Assembly: GCF_028476545.1 (NCBI RefSeq)
Contig: NW_026732996.1
Coordinates: 1 to 64,000 of the forward strand
Length of the DNA: 64,000 bases
Direction: 5' to 3'
Source: Physella acuta
Lineage: Eukaryota; Mollusca; Gastropoda; Physidae
Made by a program: the position numbers and the translations under genes. How positions within the stretch are numbered: position 1 is the first letter of the stretch; every line of letters starts with the position of its first letter. A model generated the notes under the pieces. That model saw only the letters and a list, made by a program, of their open reading frames with translations, had not been told where the DNA came from and searched no databases. Positions 55,084-64,000 of this stretch are shown here, piece by piece.

Positions 55084-55520
55084 TCTAGATTTGCATCCTT
55101 CGCCGCGGCACAAAATGTCATAAAAAACAAATTCCACAAAAATGTTGCTAACGTAGCTTGTAAAAACATCGCTCTATTTATTAGTATAAACAAAATCCCC
55201 GAACGATGTCTGGTTAGAAAGTTTATGAACAGCGAAGATCGAATATGCATTTTGCGATACCAATCCGTTTCCTGCCCTATGTAAATTCCAACAAATCGTC
55301 TAGATTTGCATACTTCGCATCCTTCACAGTGGCACAAAATGTAAAAAAACAAACAAATACCACAAAAATGTTGCTAACGTAGCTTGTAGAAACATCGCTC
55401 TATTTATTAGTATAAACTAAATCCCCGAACGATGTCTGGTTAGAAAGTTTATGAACAGCGAAGATCGAATATGCATTTTGCGATACCAATCCGTTTCCTG
55501 CCCTATGTAAATTCCAACAA
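55084..55520 (+). repeat. Tandem duplication, 2 x ~217 bp
   Basis: TCTAGATTTGCATCC... at 55084 repeats from 55299. The second halves (TGTTGCTAACGTAGCTTGTA through CCCTATGTAAATTCCAACAA) are nearly identical. A frame reading through both copies on the minus strand is a by-product. Confidence 0.85.
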
Positions 55521-57047
55521 AGCTAATCTAGTAATGTATTAGCCTAGTAGATTTTCTTATTAAATTTTTTAATTAAAATTTTCTGTCACTTATCATATAT
55601 TATAGTGTTAATTATGGATTTTTAAAAAATAAATATTCTGTTATTTCAAATACACCATTAAGTCCCTACCCCTTAAGAGAACATTTGACACCACATTTAA
55701 ATATCTATCTTACTCAGTTGACGAGAAAAGAGAGAATTTTAAAATTATCCTAGAATGGAAAATGAAAGCCAAAACCACGTTCTTGCCCCCCTGCCGGCAT
55801 AACATGAGGTCGTGGACTTGTGTACACAAGCTTTTATTTCCCGCCATTAATTGTGTCAACTTAGGTCATTAACTCACCGGAAAATAACAAAAAAAAACTG
55901 GTTGATAATAAAACTAGATCTAGTTATTTATTGAATTGGTAAAGGAAAATATACATTACAAATTCTACTCTACATGTTATTCATACCATTTTTATGAAAT
56001 AATGAACACTTGCATAAATCAAATTACCATAAAAAATATTTTTATTTCAAATTCTAATTTTATTAAATATGTTTAAAATAATATGATTGTTATGATAGTC
56101 TATAAATACAAGAAATAGGCCTACACTCAATTCACATTATATTGAGTCAACAGTGTAAAAGCTGAAAGTTCATACACGGTATTAGTGTCTTTTTTTTTTT
56201 ACATTACATTTTTTTTTTTTCATATTGAAAACATGACGTGTGATTTTTTTTTTTTAATTAAAATCTCCAAACATCGTCGCTCGCGTGATTGCTTGCTAAC
56301 ATTACTATCCCGTGGGTGAAAAATCCCACCACGGTCGAGGGGTCACTGTGAGGTCAGCAGGCCACGTCATAGAATGAACACGCGTACACGAGATCGTCAG
56401 TGTCTTCACTTCTCTCCCCCCCCCCCCCTTTTTTTTTTCAAGAAATTGAAAAACAGACCTACTTTGCTACTCCTGGTCATTTTTTTTAAGTTCACTTATC
56501 ACCCAAACTAATGATTACAATTTTTTAAATTATAAGCGTAGAACCGAATGGATATAAAGCTGACTAATTTTAAAACTTAGCTTAATGTTTTTTTTTTGTC
56601 TACACAAAAGGCACACGTTATTTTTAAACTCTTAAAGATAAAGCAAATGTTGTTTAATGTAGTAAGGTAAAGTAATTTAAATATTCAATTTCAACTTGAA
56701 GTCGATCTATCTTGATACAATCTGTCACGAAAAAACAAACGATAAAAGCTCTCCATCCTGTACTTATACCAATTTTAATTTTGACAGACGAAAACGATGC
56801 TCGCGTAAAATCTAGGCCTAGCTAAAAAAAAATGTCGCTAAAAATGCCCGTAAACAGATTGTAGCACAAAAAAAAAGGCCCTTGAACGAGCTTTGTTTAA
56901 AATACGCAAAAATGGCAAAGGCTAACGGCTGATCAATAAAGTATAAGAGTGGCCGTAATTAATTAGGCCTAGCTCTGAAAAAGGCCACTGAACGAGCATC
57001 GTTAGAAATACTATACAACATTTCATACAAATTATATAAATCTAGAC
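55521..57047 (+). other. AGAP intron 1, non-coding
   Basis: AT-rich. Two short similar runs (AAGGCCCTTGAACGAGC at about 56876 and AAGGCCACTGAACGAGC at about 56981) suggest a diverged ~105-bp duplication. Nothing else recognised. Confidence 0.4.
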
Positions 57048-57715
57048 GAATAGGCCACGCAGCGTTGACGAGGTTAACCACCGGTCACGAATTAAATTCA
57101 ATGCAGCTACTGTAGGCCCACAGTGAAGAAAAAAATCAATATACAAATAAAATTACTAATACAATAATAATGTCCATAATTTTACTTTTGCTGCACGTGC
57201 TACAATTGAATTATAATTAAAATACTAGACTTTACAGTTCATTCCGCAAAAAAACAAAAACGAGTTGTTTCTGTGAGGTAACTAGCGTAACAATGACGTC
57301 ATGATACTAAAAATAGCGGATAGAAATGTGAGCGTGGGTACCTCATTTTGGGATAAGGTTTTGGAAACCAGAATCGATAATACTGTAAATATACATAATA
57401 AATATCTCAATTATATATTAATTTAGTGTTATCAGAGCCGTTTTCCCCGTTATCGGGTCGTTTTTGATGGCGGTTCAGTTTTTACGTAGAGTGCTCCACT
57501 AGAAATCCTCTCATTATTTACAACCACAAATCTTGCGATTTTTTTCTGGCATTCTAAGGCATATTATCCATTTTATTAGCATCTTACATTAAAATAATGA
57601 TGAGAATTTGCGATATAAACAGCTTTTTCATTAAAATAAACGTAAAAACAGTCAGAAAACGACACGTGATGTTTCAGGGTCAGAGGTCAATCCTGCCATC
57701 TAAGCAACGAGCCAG
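57048..57715 (+). repeat. Intronic 0.65-kb repeat unit, copy 1
   Basis: Contains AGGCCACGCAGCG, GGTTAACCACCGGTCACGAA, AATAATAATGTCCATAA, ACTAGCGTAACAATGACG, GAGTGCTCCA, TTTCTGGCATTCTAAGGCAT and GTGATGTTTCAGGGTCAG. The same ordered words recur at 58838-59745 and 59995-60690. Unclassified. Confidence 0.7.
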
Positions 57716-58489
57716 ACTAATATATTAGCAATTATGACAACATTGGGTATTTTAGTTAAAAAAAAAAAAACATCTTGTTAGAAATAAAACTTTATGTTCA
57801 TTATGTTTATTAAGGAAATATCAGACATATTTATTATAAATTCTATGTACAATGTACAATTTAAGACATTAGGCCTTCCTTGATGAATTGAACAATCAAT
57901 ACCCATGAAGATGATAATAAAATTAATATCCAAAGCTAAAAATAGATCTGACAGAAATCTAGATCTAGTCCTTCTAACTGTAAACACAATACAGTATTCG
58001 GTAAGATGATAAATCAACTTTTTTTTTAAACTTTAAAATAAATACTCTATAATTATTTTTCTCTTCTGTAGTAGCATTAGGTTAGGCGAAGTTTTTTTTT
58101 TTTTTAACCAGCTTTGCGTAGTAAATCTATAGTCCGGAAACTTACGTGAACTTAAAATGACCCTAAGTATGCCTGTTTTACAATTTGCTTGGTTTATGAG
58201 GGGAGGGGTGGGATTGCCACCAACGATCTCTAACAGCAATTGTTAATGTTGTGACGTATGCAATAATAGGCCTGCTGAACTCAAGGTGAACCTTCGACTG
58301 AGTCAACATTTTTCTCCCGCAGACAAGAAAATGTAAGCAGTCAATCTCGCCAGCGACGATGTTTGGAAAATCTTGAATAATTATTTTATAAAATATTTTT
58401 TTCGATCAAAAAAATATTTTTAAAAAATGAAAAATAAAACCACTCGTGGCGTTTCCTATGTAAAACAATAAAATAAAGCACATCTGATT
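57716..58489 (+). other. AGAP intron 1, non-coding
   Basis: AT-rich; TAGATCTAGATC-type words near 57955. No exon or RNA gene recognised. Confidence 0.4.
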
Positions 58490-58570
58490 TACTTCAGATT
58501 TGAACTCAGAGATTCTAGGTCACCTACCGCACCGTTCTGTTTACTCTGCCACACCACGATCTATTGGTAT
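58490..58570 (-). repeat. tRNA-like fragment or SINE head
   Basis: On the minus strand GTGTGGCAGAGTAAACAG resembles an A box and GAGTTCAAATCTG a B box about 40 bp later. The acceptor and anticodon arms do not fold convincingly, so it is not called as a tRNA. Confidence 0.3.
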
Positions 58571-58837
58571 ATAAAATATTAGACATTTTGTATCGAAAGA
58601 CGGCTAAAAGGAAATAAATACTACTTCATTTATTTATATCGTTCTGCGTAGTAACTGTGTAAATTTTACACACTATTCCTATATTTTTATCTAACACAAC
58701 AGCATTAACGACCAAGTCTAAAAATAAAAAAATTGCCAGTAGGCCTAATTACTAATTAGATCTAGCATTGTTTAAAATACAATACTAAGGCCTAATTAAA
58801 AACTACATATAATTTCATATTCATTATTATTGTATAG

Positions 58838-59745
58838 ACGGGTAGGCCACGAAGTATTTAGTATTTACAAGGTTAACGACCGGTCACGAATTATGTTCAG
58901 TGAAACTAACAGTGCAGTCGGCCTACTTGGTTTGCAGTGAAGAAAAAAAATCAATCTATATATATAATTTTCTTTTGGGAGACGCTAGAAAACAAGCTGT
59001 AAACGCGCTCCCTACCACCCCCACCCCTACATGGTCTTAGTGAGCTGTGTTCACTCTAAATGTTTACTAGCAGAGCCGGGTTTAGTGACGACTATTAGGG
59101 GCAGATAATTTAGTTTTAAACGATTTTAAACGTAGGGGGGAGGGGGGGGGGAAGGAAGGGGAGGGGGTTATGGTCCTTAAAGAGCTACTTATAGTGTTTT
59201 AAAGAAATATTTTCAGTGGCAGCGTTGGTTCTGTCGAATTCACAAATTTTGAATTACTGAAAAGTAGAAAAAACAACAACTAAATAGCGGCGTATGTTAT
59301 GCAGCGGGCCGGCACGTATACTTATAAAATTACTAATACTTTAATACAATAATAATGTCCATAAGTTTACATTTTCTGCACATGCTACAACTGAATTATA
59401 ATTAAAATACTAGACTTAACAGTGCATTCCAAAAAAAACAAAAATTAGTTGTTTCTATCTGACAACTAGCGTAACAATGACGCAACGTTACTAAAAATAG
59501 CAGAGGAAAATTGTGGCATGGTTACTCATGGGGAATTGGATTTTGGAAAAAAGAAACAGCATTTATGTAAGTAATTATGGTAAATATCTAGGGTCTGTTG
59601 AGCGCTTTTGCCCGGTGGTCGGTCGTTTTTGTGTTTTTCCTGAAAGTGCTCCACAAGAAATGCTTGTATTATTTAGAACTACATATCTCGCAAATTTTTC
59701 TGGCATTTTAAGGCATAGTATCCGGTTTTGTAACGAGACCAACTA
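58838..59745 (+). repeat. Intronic 0.65-kb repeat unit, copy 2 (interrupted)
   Basis: The first part, GGTAGGCCACGAAG to AGTGAAGAAAAAAAATCAAT, ends at about 58950. About 360 bp of unrelated sequence with G-rich runs follows, and the unit resumes at about 59330 (TTAATACAATAATAATGTCC) to 59745. Diverged from copies 1 and 3. Confidence 0.65.
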
Positions 59746-59994
59746 ATATTGGGCCTAATATTTTCTTATTAGGCCTAAATAATACTAAATATAAATGTTT
59801 AATAAAAAATTTCTGTCAATTTTCATGTATCATTATAAACCATATCACTTACTGAACTGGTTAATTTGAGACAAAATTTAATGGTCTAGCTTAATTTGGG
59901 GCCGAGAAAACAACAAAAACAAAACAACCCAATAACTTCTTAAAATGCGAAACTCTTTTTCGCCATCAAAAAAGGTCTTCTTAGCATGATGTCA

Positions 59995-60690
59995 TGGCCA
60001 CGAAGTATTTAGTATTTACAAGGTTAACGGCCGGTCACAAATTATGTACAGTGAAACTAACAGTGCAGTCTGCCTACTTGCAGTGAAGAAAAAAAAATCA
60101 ATAGGCCTACACTAATAAAATTACTAATACTTTAATACAATAATACTGTCCACAATTTTACATTTTCTGCAAATGCTACAATTCAATTATAAATAAAATA
60201 CTAGACTTAACAGTTCATTCTGCAAAAAAACTAAAATTTGTTGTTTCTATCTGACAACTAGCGTAACACTGACGTTATGTTACTAAAAATAGCAGAGAAA
60301 AATTGTCGCATGGTTACTAAGAGGGGATTTGGTTTTCGAAAAAAAGAAACAGCATTAATGTAATTAATCATGGTAAATATTCAAATATATATTAATCTAG
60401 GATCTGTCGGCACTTTTGCCCAGTGGTCGGTTGTTTTTTGTTGCAGTTTAGTTTTTCCTTAGAGTGCTCCATAAGAAATGCTTGTATTAATTAGAACTAC
60501 ATATCTTGCAAATTTTTCTGGCATTTTAAGGCATAGTATCCATTTCCTTAGCATCTCGCATTAAAATAATGTTGAGATTTTGCGAGATTAGCAGTTATTT
60601 CATTTGTTGTATGTAGGACCCCCCAAAAAAACTTAAAATCGGAAAAAACGGAGCGTGACGTTTCAGGGTCAGGTTCTGACTTCCGGTTTT
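59995..60690 (+). repeat. Intronic 0.65-kb repeat unit, copy 3
   Basis: Closest to copy 2: GGCCACGAAGTATTTAGTAT, CTGACAACTAGCGTAACA, TGCTTGTATTAATTAGAACT and ATCTTGCAAATTTTTCTGGC, ending with the GTGACGTTTCAGGGTCAG words shared with copy 1. Confidence 0.7.
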
Positions 60691-61155
60691 GGTAAAGAGA
60701 TGAACTATAGTAATGTGCGATGGAGGTAACAATTTTTAATAGTATTTACTAGTAGATATTAGGTCTTTTGGTTCATCTACTTTTGATTTCAATGTTTATA
60801 TTATCCTCGTTTAGAAACCACTTTCTAAACTGGCTTCAATATCCAGTCCCGTGAGTACTCAGTTGTTAATGAGAATTTCATAGTTATCAATGAAGTGCAG
60901 TAACCGGAAGTGATCTTTATATTTAACAATGTGGATGATTATATATAACGGTATCCGATAATAGATTCTTCCATAAAATAGGTGTGTTGGGTTGTTTGTA
61001 GTATTGTAATCTCGACTAATTTTATGGTTAGAAATTAGAGTTAGGCGTATGGTAGGACCAGGGTGAGGGTTAAGGCTACTGACAGGGTTAGCATTGACAT
61101 TAGCCAGCCATGTGTGTATTTAGTTAACTACCAGTAACCTAACACCCCCTTTTTA
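60691..61155 (+). other. AGAP intron 1, non-coding
   Basis: No shared repeat, exon or RNA gene recognised. Confidence 0.4.
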
Positions 61156-62466
61156 CTTTCTCGTATATACGAAGTATAGAGAAAGTCTTGTAATCGTGCA
61201 AAAAAAAAAATCGAGATTTTTACAAATCTCGACGTTTTACATCTCACTGATACGGAAAAACATAATTTTGCAATCTTGTCCGTATGTCTGTGTGTCTGTC
61301 TGTCTGTCTGTGTGTGTGTAAACACGATTACTTGAGTACCGTTACAGCTAGGTTGATGAAATTTCATATATAAGTATTTTATCAAAATCGTAGATCCGTA
61401 TCAACTTTTGAGCGATTTCCGATAATCGGAAGTGGTACTTTTCCTACTTTGAATTTTTCAAAAGCCTATAACTTGAGTACTATTTCAGATAGATAAATGA
61501 AATTTCACATGTAAGTAAAAGATCTAATTCTCTACCTTCTGTCAAATTTTGAGTAATTTCCATTGACCGTAAGTAGTAATTTACGCTATTTTCGATTTCT
61601 CAAAAAACGCATGTAAATTTATAAAGTACTAATAATATTGCGCACATTTTTTATGCACATTTTTTTGTGTGTTCGCTTGGTGCGCAATTCTTTTTTCTAT
61701 GAGATTCTATTCTATTTTTACAAGCTTTTATTTAACTCACTTCCTCTGTCGACAGTCTGTCTGTCTAGACGGAAACGCAGGAGTGAAAATTCGGACAGTT
61801 CTACTTGACCGATACGATTCACAGTTGGCACGTGGGTCAAGACATGAAGACAATGCAATCTGAATCTAAATTTGACTTAATTGGATGCCTAATTAATTTT
61901 TTATGAATTAATTAAAATTTTGACCGAATTAGTAGGCATGTCTAGCCAACCACACCACACGCGTCATCACCTTCAATAGCTACGCCATCACGTAATGGCT
62001 GCGTTCAAAAACCATTGCGCGCCTACTGAACGTGATGTTCAGTAGGCGCGCAATGGTTTTTAGTCATGTAACTCTATTGTAAATAAAACATGTAAAGTAC
62101 TGAAAAAAAATTCATAAAAAACGTTTTAATAACAAGCTTTTATGTAATGATGCACTAAAAAGTAGAAAATAAATTATAGACTACTATTTAAATAACTATA
62201 AAGAAAAGCGTGGGTGTCTTCCTTAACATTAGTAAAGGTATCCAATAGATACTAAAGTGACCCACGCTTTTCTTTATAGTTATTTAAATAGTAGTCTATA
62301 ATTTATTTTCTACTTTTTAGTGCATCATTACATAAAAGCTTGTTATTAAAACGTTTTTTATGAATTTTTAAAAAAAGTTTAAGTAATTAAAAATCATGTT
62401 TATATTCCAAGTTATATAAGAATATTCGAGAAAGTTTAGGGAAGATCACTCCCGGTTTATTAAAGA
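61156..62466 (-). mobile_element. Repeat M2, copy d (reverse), split by M1
   Basis: Starts ACTTTCTCGTATATACGAAG and ends CACTCCCGGTTTATT, the reverse of M2. A CTGT/GTGT microsatellite lies at 61285-61320. The stretch GATTCTATTCTATTTT ... AGTTTAAGTAATTAAAAATC is interrupted by M1 at 61720-62368. Confidence 0.7.
61720..62368 (+). mobile_element. Repeat M1, copy 3, inserted in M2
   Basis: ACAAGCTTTTATTTAACTCA through the large hairpin (arms about 62113-62216 and 62262-62366, loop with AGTAAAGGTATCCAATAGAT) to TTATGAATTTTTA. Very similar to copies 1 and 2. Confidence 0.75.
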
Positions 62467-64000
62467 AGATTCCAATATCAGACACCAGTGTAAAAATTCT
62501 CCCAAATATGTTAATGCTGGCTTAAAAAATGCACTCTTGACCTAATTTACGTTCTTTGTCGTACCCAAGGCATTAGATTGAAACTCGATCCTAATTAGCA
62601 CGTGTTCGAGCTCAATAATTTACAAAAGGTGAATTGCATCAGAGCAAAATTTAAAATACAGTTTCAGCCTCTTATTGATCAAAATATATAATAAATTTTG
62701 TGCTAACTATATTGTTTTAGTGTTGTTTAAATTCGTCAGACATACAATGTAACTCGACACATGACGGCATCACTAGACGCCATTATTAAATAATCACTTT
62801 GTCGAAGAGGGGGTGGTGTTGGGGCGTAGTTTAGCTGTGTTTGTTTTATTAAAAACATATAGATTTAAGCAAAGACTTGATACAAACATGTTTTAGCGCC
62901 TATTTTTTAAAAACTAGACAAAATTCGATTAATTTATGTAGGTCTTTCGGTTCACAGCTTCTGTGTTTGTTTGTTTATATTATCTCACGGCGCTAACTCT
63001 GGAACTGGTGGCGCGGTTTTGTTTTCATTAAGGGGTAGAGGGATAAAACCAATGATTTTTAAGCCATCAATTTTAGTAATTTTAATTACCCATTTCTAAT
63101 TAAGTCTGTTAATCAAAGAATAGTTAGGTGTACTTTGACCAAATTACTTTATGTATCTCACAAGCGGCACTTTAGTGAAGTAGCTCTTTTTATTCTTGTG
63201 TTAACGTGAACTTAAAATCAAATAACTTCTAAACTACGCTTTGTATGTTGTGGCCAGAAATATCACACCCCCCCCCCCCCCCACACATGAGGCCATCTTA
63301 TTATAATCTTTTTGCGCGGGAAAATGTGTGCTACACCGAAATTCATTTATTTGGCTAGATTTATTCGTCATTTCGCGTCATATCTGATAATATAATGCAT
63401 TGCGCTTTCCTCATTGATGATGTTTTTATAATTTCAGGGGTGCCACTTCTCCGGGATATCTCAGATTTCCGGATTCGAGAATCATATTTTTTTCCCTTTC
63501 CGGATTCGCAAGATTTGAGTTTGAAAATTACTGGGTTTACAATTTTTAAAAGAAAATTAAGATAATTGTAAGCTTGAAAATTTTGGCATTGTAAAAATCG
63601 TTTTTATCATCTAGACTCCCGTTAATGGCCCTTTCCGCGCATGCGGCGACGTTACATATACACGTCTGTATAAATCTAGAGTTAACATTGTTATGCTCTC
63701 ACTTTCGTGGCCTTTGTCTATCCGACATCAGCAGACGTTTTAGTCACTGGGACCTTAGATGGTCTTCTAGGTCTATCCTAACTTACTGTAACCTCGCACT
63801 ATAGTATAGTGGTGGATCTAGATCTGTAACTATTAACCAACAAGATTTCCTAATGCCAATGGGCTTTTTTATTACGTTCATGAAAAAAAACAAATAGCAA
63901 ATGATATCACCAACAATCTCACGCGTGCACCATGGACCAAATAAAAATCGTCTGTTTCAGATGGGTGAGGCTGTTGATGGAATTTTTTTATGTCATTCAT
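62467..64000 (+). other. AGAP intron 1, mostly non-coding
   Basis: No exon recognised. A CCGCGCATGCGG word at 63635-63646 is a good NRF1-like site, followed by CGACGTTAC. CAGGGGTGCCACTTCTCC at 63437 could be a hAT end whose partner is outside the window. A C run lies at 63268-63283. Confidence 0.35.

Noticed and set aside
55044-55352. 102-residue frame on the minus strand with many cysteines
   Set aside because: Runs across the tandem duplication and has no family resemblance.
58490-58570. Functional tRNA gene
   Set aside because: A- and B-box-like words are present but the cloverleaf does not form; kept only as a tRNA-like fragment.
63437-63460. CAGGGGTGCCACTTCTCC as a hAT terminus
   Set aside because: Only one possible end inside the window and no target duplication can be tested.

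Overview
This looks like an AT-rich invertebrate nuclear genome, most likely a mollusc. A heterobranch or freshwater gastropod would fit the frequent TCTAGATC and AGGCCT words and the types of repeat, but that is an inference from style and not a proven identification. There are no bacterial operons, CRISPR arrays or viral genomes. Most of the window is transposable elements, many inserted into one another, with two host-gene first exons at its ends.

Host genes. On the minus strand at 839-1012 lies the first coding exon (58 codons, with a clean GTAAGT donor) of SDHAF3/ACN9, the mitochondrial assembly factor for succinate dehydrogenase. The rest of that gene is outside the window to the left. 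On the plus strand at 51079-51253 lies the first coding exon of an AGAP-type (centaurin-gamma) Arf GTPase-activating protein, behind a short promoter with NRF1-like and YY1-like words. Its first intron runs at least to the right edge, so 51.3-64 kb is AGAP intron. A degraded copy of a dispersed invertebrate protein family (DGGPDENPRYQ motif) lies at 41895-43335 on the minus strand.

Layout. 0-1 kb: solo LTR in a TA microsatellite, then SDHAF3 exon 1. 1-11 kb: three small non-autonomous families, called here M1 (large hairpin), M2 (ends in a GTATATACGAGAAAGT palindrome) and M3 (ends in GGAAATTGCGCTAAAA), mixed with a Helitron-like element, a SINE and hAT MITEs. 11.8-14.6 kb: a non-autonomous LTR element with 782-bp LTRs and internal 173-bp tandem repeats. 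15-24 kb: M3, a hAT transposase remnant, then a foldback hAT MITE split by a minus-strand Ty3/gypsy element that is itself split by a solo LTR. 24.9-31.2 kb: a degenerate ~48-bp satellite split by a young plus-strand Ty3/gypsy element, then a SINE. 31-36.8 kb: remnants of other gypsy-type elements. 36.8-39.5 kb: a 2-kb hAT with perfect target duplications, then a reverse Helitron-like copy. 41.9-50.7 kb: the dispersed-family pseudogene, M1 and M2, and a third gypsy copy carrying a recently inserted hAT MITE. 51.5-53.3 kb: a Mutator-like element with long inverted ends inside AGAP intron 1. 55-62.5 kb: intronic tandem and dispersed repeats and an M2 copy split by M1.

How it fits together. The DNA transposons can be bounded exactly, because 8- or 9-bp target duplications survive around at least nine of them. 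The three related gypsy copies have short LTRs (186-206 bp) and target duplications ACTAT, ACTTA and CCCCT. Their LTR pairs differ by about 0, 1-2 and 3 changes by eye, so they are young. The nesting gives a relative history: the G-rich hAT MITE was still moving after the gypsy copy at 43.7 kb had landed, and M1 and M2 have each inserted into the other.
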